Below, piece by piece: positions 20,301 through 22,445 of a DNA stretch of 22,445 bases. The stretch is taken from positions 1-22,445 of the forward strand of contig JAOXYB010088052.1 in NCBI GenBank assembly GCA_028565635.1, written 5' to 3'. Each line of letters starts with the position of its first letter. Within the stretch, counting starts at the first letter, position 1. The position numbers and the translations under genes are program-made. A model generated the notes under the pieces. That model saw nothing but the letters and a program-made list of their open reading frames with translations, did not search any database and was not told where the DNA came from. This DNA comes from Phoronis ovalis. Lineage: Eukaryota; Phoronida; Phoronidae.

Positions 20301-21572
20301 TTTAGGTGTTGGAAAGAACGTAGAGCAAAAAGAATTGGAAGGCATTGGTTCGGACAGTGACCATGTGTATAATGTGTACGATTATCACTCTCTGCACAAG
20401 ATCAAGAATGCCATTACTGCGCAAACTTGCCTGGGTAAGTTATACGTTTATGGATGCATAACAACCCATGTTTTGGTTTAATTAAGAACATTTAATTGGA
20501 TGTTCAAAACAAAAAAATGGATGCTTACACAGTTCTACTCGCATAGTGTTAAACTTGAAAAAAAAACCTCTATTGGGAAATATTGTAATATATACCCCTG
20601 TGAATGTAATTAATAATAATTGTTATTATTTTCAGCAAACTGTGCCCTCTGCCACTTTAAAGACCATAAAGAATGCTCTGACAAATGCCGTGGATTATAC
20701 AAGTCTGAGGTAATGGAAATATTGTGGATGATTTACTGCCCAAAGGGCACAGGACTTCAGCGCTACAGAAAGTCAACTTGGATGAACCCAATGGTTGGTG
20801 AAGAAGAGGCCATGCGTGTTACAGGTAAAAATATGGTATTTGTAATGTTACATGATATCTGATCGGATACAGTTTATGTTCACATTGTTTTACAGTGAGA
20901 GTACGTGTGTGCGTAATTCATATTTTGTATTATAATTAGTTAGAATATATTCTGAAGAGGAAAAAATAAAAACATAATCGCCAAACACGGAATAACCCTG
21001 AATAATATAAGGAAGCAGTTTGCTGTAAGTTGTAGTGTAAATTTGATAACTAAATGTAGTACTTTTTCTTTTACCCAAAAAAAATATTCGCTTACGGTAG
21101 ATGGAACTTTTTATAGATTTTGGTCTCAGGTTACATGTGACTCATCAAGCTGCTGCTTATGATAATTTAATGCATTTTCCCATATCTTACAGAAACAAAA
21201 CCAGTTGACGATCCCAACTTTAAAGCGTGTTTGCAACTTGTGGTAAAATCAAAGCTTGAACGTCAAGGGTCGGTTGATATTCCACACCCTTCGGATCCGT
21301 ACAAAGTTGAAACCGTAAAAGAATACAACATGGCTATGGATATGATCGAAGAATATATTCGTCAGAAAAATGCAGCGGAAGAGGAAGCCTCTGAATTAAG
21401 AAATGCTTTACGACAATTGCCTCGGAGGCGATTTATTCAAAGGAAAAATTCTGCAAAGAAAAGTGCCCGGCAAGGTGTAGAAAAGGAAAACGCTTACATT
21501 GGTTATGATAGAAAAAGGGAGGAGAAAACAGCCCAAAGAGATTCGGGGATTTTTATGAACGTAATAAGCTAA
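3516..21572 (+). CDS. Large multi-exon gene: IQ motif, EF-hand-like and VWA domain protein (24 coding exons)
   Basis: Coding exons: 3516-3638, 6406-6509, 8475-9192, 9844-10024, 10265-10364, 10761-10874, 12113-12148, 12725-12793, 13026-13085, 13347-14456, 14746-14787, 14977-15048, 15140-15166, 15520-15561, 16278-16376, 16517-16639, 16861-16975, 17800-17947, 18691-18828, 19118-19339, 19801-19995, 20306-20434, 20636-20824, 21193-21572. All introns begin GT and end AG, all phases agree, and the sum is 4536 nt (1511 residues plus TAA). No signal peptide or transmembrane stretch is seen. Order of parts: disordered N-terminus (1-315), basic linker (316-376), Trp-containing segment (about 377-447), S-A-R cassettes and low-complexity region (448-1006), IQ motif (about 1022-1040), helical region (1046-1094), degenerate EF-hand (1095-1140), VWA (1141-1322), Cys-rich segment (1321-1357), charged helix (1426-1461). 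I do not recognise an ortholog. A cytoskeletal or ciliary scaffold is only a guess from the IQ motif and basic repeats. Confidence 0.85.
5329..5372. repeat. Compound (AT)n-(GT)n microsatellite
   Basis: Fourteen AT units at 5329-5356, then a short GT tract to about 5372. This is intronic. Confidence 0.9.
5508..5530. repeat. AAT microsatellite
   Basis: Short run of AAT units with one interruption (TTAATAAT), inside intron 1. Confidence 0.75.
6406..6509 (+). CDS. Exon 2
   Basis: Very good sites on both sides: pyrimidine-rich TGCCTCCTGTTTCAG acceptor and CAG|gtaagt-type donor. It encodes 34 residues starting QLPLEKVRSC, including STLSRLSVD, and ending YEVPT, plus two bases of a Ser codon (phase 2). 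Phase 0 at the start joins exon 1 exactly, and phase 2 at the end joins exon 3. It has no ATG start of its own. TLSRLSVD recurs in exon 3 as TLSRLSLVD. Confidence 0.85.
6510..8474 (+). other. Intron 2
   Basis: A 2-kb AT-rich intron from gtaagtta to CTTTACAG. Open frames such as 7007-7327 lack splice sites and coding character. Nothing else was found. Confidence 0.6.
8475..9192 (+). CDS. Exon 3: disordered acidic region, helical region and basic tail
   Basis: A 718-nt exon, phase 2 in and phase 0 out (CAG|gtgatt). It begins with the last base of a Ser codon and then DNTIVTDSQDND. The first ~100 residues are Ser/Thr/Asp-rich. A middle part resembles a helix (SEMAARLDRQAKLSSVLPEL, then EWLQDAQKYEKEYKK and a Lys/Glu run), and the end is basic and Pro/Ser-rich with RKSARDPP. 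The ATG at 8446 that would extend it upstream lies in the acceptor region of intron 2 and is unlikely to be used. Confidence 0.9.
9193..9843 (+). other. Intron 3
   Basis: A 651-nt AT-rich intron ending TATTTTACCACAG. I see no exon or repeat in it. Confidence 0.7.
9844..10024 (+). CDS. Exon 4: Lys/Pro/Arg-rich linker
   Basis: A 181-nt exon, phase 0 to phase 1 (G|gtaagc). It encodes IALPTWYQHQLPRHRRRRAK, then a KPKPKPRP stretch and RPWAEKPPKL. It is strongly basic and probably unfolded, possibly a polyanion- or tubulin-binding linker by composition alone. Confidence 0.9.
10265..10364 (+). CDS. Exon 5
   Basis: A 100-nt exon, phase 1 to phase 2, behind a strong acceptor (GTTTCTTTTTTCAG). It encodes EIHYEKCLPQGKWMELKPKT and then FVQNHRLGNSYEV. 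Together with exon 6 it looks like a compact beta-rich segment. No family was recognised. Confidence 0.9.
10761..10874 (+). CDS. Exon 6
   Basis: A 114-nt phase 2-2 exon. It encodes VRETEETDSVDAESFVWENQ and then YQIWLFEKNGKGPKDMP. The alternation FVWENQYQIWLFE suggests two beta strands. Donor CA|gtaagtg. It is the first of eleven consecutive exons whose lengths are multiples of three. Confidence 0.9.
10875..12112 (+). other. Intron 6
   Basis: A 1.2-kb AT-rich intron. I scanned it for phase 2-2 micro-exons. The only candidate (11673-11696) has a poor donor and is not called. Confidence 0.55.
12113..12148 (+). CDS. Exon 7: S-A-R micro-exon
   Basis: A 36-nt phase 2-2 exon between TTTTGTTCAG and gtatgt. 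It encodes SKRGKRRVASA and ends in AG, the first two bases of an R or S codon that the next exon completes. It shares the G-K-x-R-V-x-S-A-R pattern of exons 11 and 14. Confidence 0.85.
   Translation, partial: LKKRKAACSEC
12725..12793 (+). CDS. Exon 8: acidic cassette exon
   Basis: A 69-nt phase 2-2 exon between ATTACATTTAG and gtatat. It encodes DIYGNDSYVETIYNEDQD then ILHE. It is acidic, in contrast to its basic neighbours. It is called from its splice sites, open frame and phase match only, so it may be alternative or spurious. Confidence 0.6.
13026..13085 (+). CDS. Exon 9: basic cassette with R-P-H-S-A
   Basis: A 60-nt phase 2-2 exon after TTTTACACTTAG, donor CAG|gtatgt. It encodes IVQGKKSSKQQARPHSAQP and ends in a split R/S codon. 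It contains the RPHSA motif that recurs in exon 10. Confidence 0.85.
13347..14456 (+). CDS. Exon 10: 1110-nt low-complexity exon
   Basis: A phase 2-2 exon, 369 full codons, from the acceptor CATACTTAG to ACCAG|gtacga. The product is rich in Ser, Asn, Thr, Lys and Gln. It holds RPQSGRS (13480-13500), RPHSATS (from 13957) and RPCSAPV (from 14029). A possible short helix ECLETLENIQRSLKAYSSVA follows, and the end looks more folded (VINVHVKEVDGEYIKTVTTG, then a Gly/Asp-rich turn and VDDKGEIKAQVT). The ATG at 13249 and the hydrophobic residues after it are the translated pyrimidine tract of the upstream intron, not a signal peptide. It is probably a flexible spacer with short binding motifs. Confidence 0.9.
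14746..14787 (+). CDS. Exon 11: S-A-K micro-exon
   Basis: A 42-nt phase 2-2 exon between TTTGTTGTAG and gtatgt. It encodes (S)ITFPDGQRRVKSA plus a split codon. Same length and layout as exon 14: both start S-I-T and end R-V-x-x-A-K/R. Confidence 0.8.
14977..15048 (+). CDS. Exon 12: S-A-R cassette exon
   Basis: A 72-nt phase 2-2 exon after TTTTATTAG, donor GCAAG|gtattg. It encodes MARGSELKEFIQSEAAPKRC then QSA and a split R codon. Confidence 0.75.
15140..15166 (+). CDS. Exon 13: 27-nt S-A-R micro-exon
   Basis: Between GTGTTTGTTCAG and gttgac. A phase 2-2 exon encoding MNAISLSA plus the split R codon. The donor is weak, but the 3' end TCTGCAAG|gt matches the other S-A-R exons. It is short enough that automatic gene finders would probably miss it. 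Confidence 0.55.
15520..15561 (+). CDS. Exon 14: S-A-R-like micro-exon
   Basis: A 42-nt phase 2-2 exon between TTTCTAAACAG and gtaagtt. It encodes (S)ITELRGKNRVQAA plus a split R codon. A likely duplicate of exon 11. Confidence 0.85.
15562..16277 (+). other. Intron 14 with unplaced coding-like segments
   Basis: Intron between exons 14 and 15. It contains an open stretch at 15899-16057 with an acceptor and donor, plus short splice-bounded pieces at 15708-15727 and 16089-16102. They do not fit the main model simply; see findings. Confidence 0.5.
16278..16376 (+). CDS. Exon 15
   Basis: A 99-nt phase 2-2 exon after ATTATCATCTACAG, donor CA|gtgagtt. It encodes NRHLINKKRTLFLDPTESQC then SESKSCGHDILS. 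The frame is also open upstream to 16216, and an alternative acceptor lies at 16227-16228. Confidence 0.7.
16517..16639 (+). CDS. Exon 16: Ser-rich exon
   Basis: A 123-nt phase 2-2 exon after TTACTTGTAG, donor GA|gtaagttt. It encodes KFYSRRKYRPLGSAV, then a Ser/Ala-rich run ending GPHQDLF. It is the last of the phase 2-2 block. Confidence 0.9.
16861..16975 (+). CDS. Exon 17: IQ motif
   Basis: A 115-nt exon, phase 2 to 0. It encodes KFNWMRIEKMRRRKAATAIQ then RMVRGFLIRCRFKNLMRK. It contains a full IQ motif (I-Q-x-x-x-R-G-x-x-x-R) in a basic amphipathic helix, near residues 1022-1040 of the model. IQ motifs bind calmodulin or calmodulin-like light chains, typically in its calcium-free form. Confidence 0.95.
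16976..17799 (+). other. Intron 17
   Basis: An 824-nt AT-rich intron from gtaaaa to AAAATTTCAG. I found no exon. The minus-strand open frame at 16996-17250 has no supporting features. Confidence 0.6.
17800..17947 (+). CDS. Exon 18: helical region after the IQ motif
   Basis: A 148-nt exon, phase 0 to 1 (T|gtaaga). It encodes ALEEHHKSWFKFVEEYKSLL, then ARVQKRYGN and an acidic helix (IEDVQEYQEKKR). It is probably alpha-helical and may be continuous with the IQ helix. Confidence 0.9.
17948..18690 (+). other. Intron 18
   Basis: A 743-nt AT-rich intron ending TTTATTTGCAG. It carries the minus-strand tRNA-derived fragment at about 18311-18402. No exon seen. Confidence 0.6.
18311..18402 (-). mobile_element. 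Relic of a tRNA-derived SINE head or tRNA-like sequence
   Basis: The minus strand reads an A-box-like TAGCTCGATAGCGCGTTA and, about 45 bases later, a B-box-like AGGTCGCAGGTTCCC. This is the order and wording of tRNA-derived SINE promoters. The spacer is AT-rich and no cloverleaf or acceptor stem can be made, so it is not a working tRNA. No SINE tail could be defined. Confidence 0.5.
18691..18828 (+). CDS. Exon 19: degenerate EF-hand
   Basis: A 138-nt phase 1-1 exon. It encodes YEEVFEDMSRGTGKLAKDQL, then PEFFRKCSLYPLEREIEESF and RAVFK. This follows the helix-loop-helix-linker pattern of calmodulin-type EF-hands (GTGKL in the place of GSGKI, then LYPLEREIEESFRAVF like the start of the next hand). 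Acidic ligands at loop positions 1 and 3 are missing, so calcium binding is unlikely. The expected second loop is absent: the VWA domain starts there. Confidence 0.8.
19118..19339 (+). CDS. Exon 20: VWA domain, N-terminal half with MIDAS
   Basis: A 222-nt phase 1-1 exon. It encodes (G)CGTRAEVVYMLDCSASV, then strands and helices ending RDVLLNEI. It contains the MIDAS D-x-S-x-S as DCSAS (residues 1153-1157). VGVIPYNNDVF is the next strand-turn of the fold. The leading Cys (1142) sits where secreted VWA domains have their bridging Cys. Confidence 0.95.
19801..19995 (+). CDS. Exon 21: VWA domain, middle
   Basis: A 195-nt phase 1-1 exon. It encodes (N)ELKYQGGLTRTDLAI, KCTREMLAEARPNCPKIGV, VITDGQS and a helix ending EGIEMFAI. 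It carries the two remaining MIDAS elements, the Thr of GGLTRTD and the Asp of VITDG (residue 1253). Layout and wording are those of collagen VI/matrilin VWA domains. Confidence 0.95.
20306..20434 (+). CDS. Exon 22: VWA domain, C-terminal end
   Basis: A 129-nt phase 1-1 exon. It encodes (G)VGKNVEQKELEGIGSD, SDHVYNVYDYHSLHKIKNAI then TAQTCL. It matches the family's last strand and helix (GVG...ELxxIASDPDHVYNV). Cys 1321 is the expected C-terminal partner of Cys 1142. Confidence 0.95.
20636..20824 (+). CDS. Exon 23: Cys-rich segment
   Basis: A 189-nt phase 1-1 exon. It encodes (A)NCALCHFKDHKECSDKC, then RGLYKSEVMEILWMIYCPKG and a Trp/Met segment ending EEEAMRVT. Cys spacing is C-x2-C-x7-C-x3-C, with another Cys 17 residues on. 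It could be a zinc site or a disulfide knot. No family was recognised. Confidence 0.9.
21193..21572 (+). CDS. Exon 24: C-terminal exon with charged helix
   Basis: A 380-nt exon, phase 1 in, ending at TAA 21570-21572. It encodes 125 residues. A leading DDPNFKACLQLVVKSKLERQ is followed by a long charged helix (residues about 1426-1461, TVKEYNMAMDMIEEYIRQKN then AAEEEASELRNALRQL), likely a coiled coil. A basic tail follows with RRRFIQRKNSAKKSARQG, another S-A-R. Confidence 0.92.
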
Positions 21573-22445
21573 AGCGTATGTATTCGAATAAAAATACGCA
21601 ACAGTGTTGAGCAAGTGTAAGAAAATAGAAAACGATACATAGTACATAGGTACTTTAAAAAAAAATGAAAAACGAAAACTACTGTACGGTAAAGTTAATT
21701 ACCTTAATTATACGTTAAATTTAATCGGTAATTTATTTTCAAAAAGTATAAACGTTGTTGTTGTGGGATTAGGTGGAGATTCCAAATAAATTCGAGTTGT
21801 AATATAAAAGTAAATAAGTGTGCAAATTATATACAATAAATCAGAAAAATAATAGAACAACCACCATCCAAGTAATCGTTTCAGTTTATTTAAAACTTTC
21901 TTCAGAAACTATATGTGTACTATTTTAATAGCTATATTTTATTTTATAATGTGTACTATTTTTAACTAACCATATTTGCAATATTTGTACTGAAACATTC
22001 ATTTTATTTGGGTCGAGGTTATTCTAGTTTTTTCTTATTTATTACCACGTGCCTCTCTTACATTGTAGATCTGACCACCAATGTTTTGCTGGTTGAACAG
22101 TATCCCTATTCCTTTCTACTTGTAACATTGCATAGTTACAATTACTTTGTACAAACATATCGGGTCCATGTACATCCATGCAGCCTTCATGTAACAAATC
22201 TTTACGCTTACAGTAAAATAGGTCCCCTCTTTCGTTTTTGTCAAGTTATGTACATGTAGAATCAAACTTGAAGATTTATTAAGGTGACCTTACTATTAAG
22301 CATTTTTTTTTATTTAACGTTTTTATTTGTATGTGAAACAATGTGATACGGTTATTTTAAATTATAAATCAAGATTCTAATAAATGTATAAATGCCTTTG
22401 CTACATTTTTTTGTTGCATTCGAGTACTCCCCCCCCCCTCTCTCT
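21573..22445. other. 3' flank
   Basis: AT-rich sequence with the poly(A) signal candidates listed separately. It ends in a run of C followed by CT repeats (about 22430-22445). No further gene is supported. Confidence 0.5.
21587..21592 (+). terminator. Possible poly(A) signal AATAAA
   Basis: AATAAA 15 bases after the stop codon, followed by GT-rich sequence (AGTGTTGAGCAAGTGT). Further AATAAA copies at 21785-21790, 21835-21840 and 22379-22384 could be used instead. Confidence 0.45.

Overview
This is AT-rich, intron-rich animal nuclear DNA. There is no bacterial-style gene packing. Coding sequence comes as short exons bounded by GT...AG splice sites, with long introns, microsatellites, a short non-autonomous DNA transposon and a tRNA-derived relic. 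The protein families (NQO-type quinone reductase, collagen VI/matrilin-type VWA domain) are metazoan. A lophotrochozoan such as a mollusc is my guess, but the sequence alone does not prove it.

Layout. (1) Positions 121-292, minus strand: first coding exon of an NAD(P)H:quinone oxidoreductase-like gene whose remainder lies left of the window. (2) Positions 293-3504: intergenic DNA, perhaps with unseen non-coding 5' exons. It holds a 368-bp MITE-like element (1018-1385) with long terminal inverted repeats and an 8-bp target duplication. (3) Positions 3516-21572, plus strand: one large gene fills the window. I assembled 24 coding exons by hand from splice sites, reading frame and phase. Every junction agrees in phase and the joined CDS is 4536 nt, giving about 1511 residues plus a stop. 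(4) Positions 21573-22445: 3' flank with several AATAAA signals.

The large gene encodes a protein I cannot name. In order it has: a Ser/Thr-rich, probably disordered N-terminus; a charged helical stretch; a Lys/Pro/Arg-rich linker; a small folded-looking segment with conserved-looking Trp residues; a run of small in-frame phase 2-2 exons rich in S-A-R and R-P-x-S-A motifs; one 1110-nt exon of low-complexity sequence; an IQ (calmodulin-binding) motif; a helical segment; a degenerate EF-hand; a complete VWA domain with an intact MIDAS; a Cys-rich segment; and a C-terminal charged helix. No signal peptide or membrane segment is visible. A collagen-VI-like VWA domain therefore appears joined to an apparently intracellular, calmodulin-binding scaffold. 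Exons 6-16 are all phase 2-2 and exons 19-23 are all phase 1-1, which divides the gene into two exon-shuffling blocks.

The main points worth a second look are the domain combination, the array of duplicated micro-exons ending in S-A-R, an orphan coding-like stretch at 15708-16102, and the terminal-inverted-repeat element with its internal ~34-bp repeats. Exon calls rest on sequence reading only, and transcript data would settle them.
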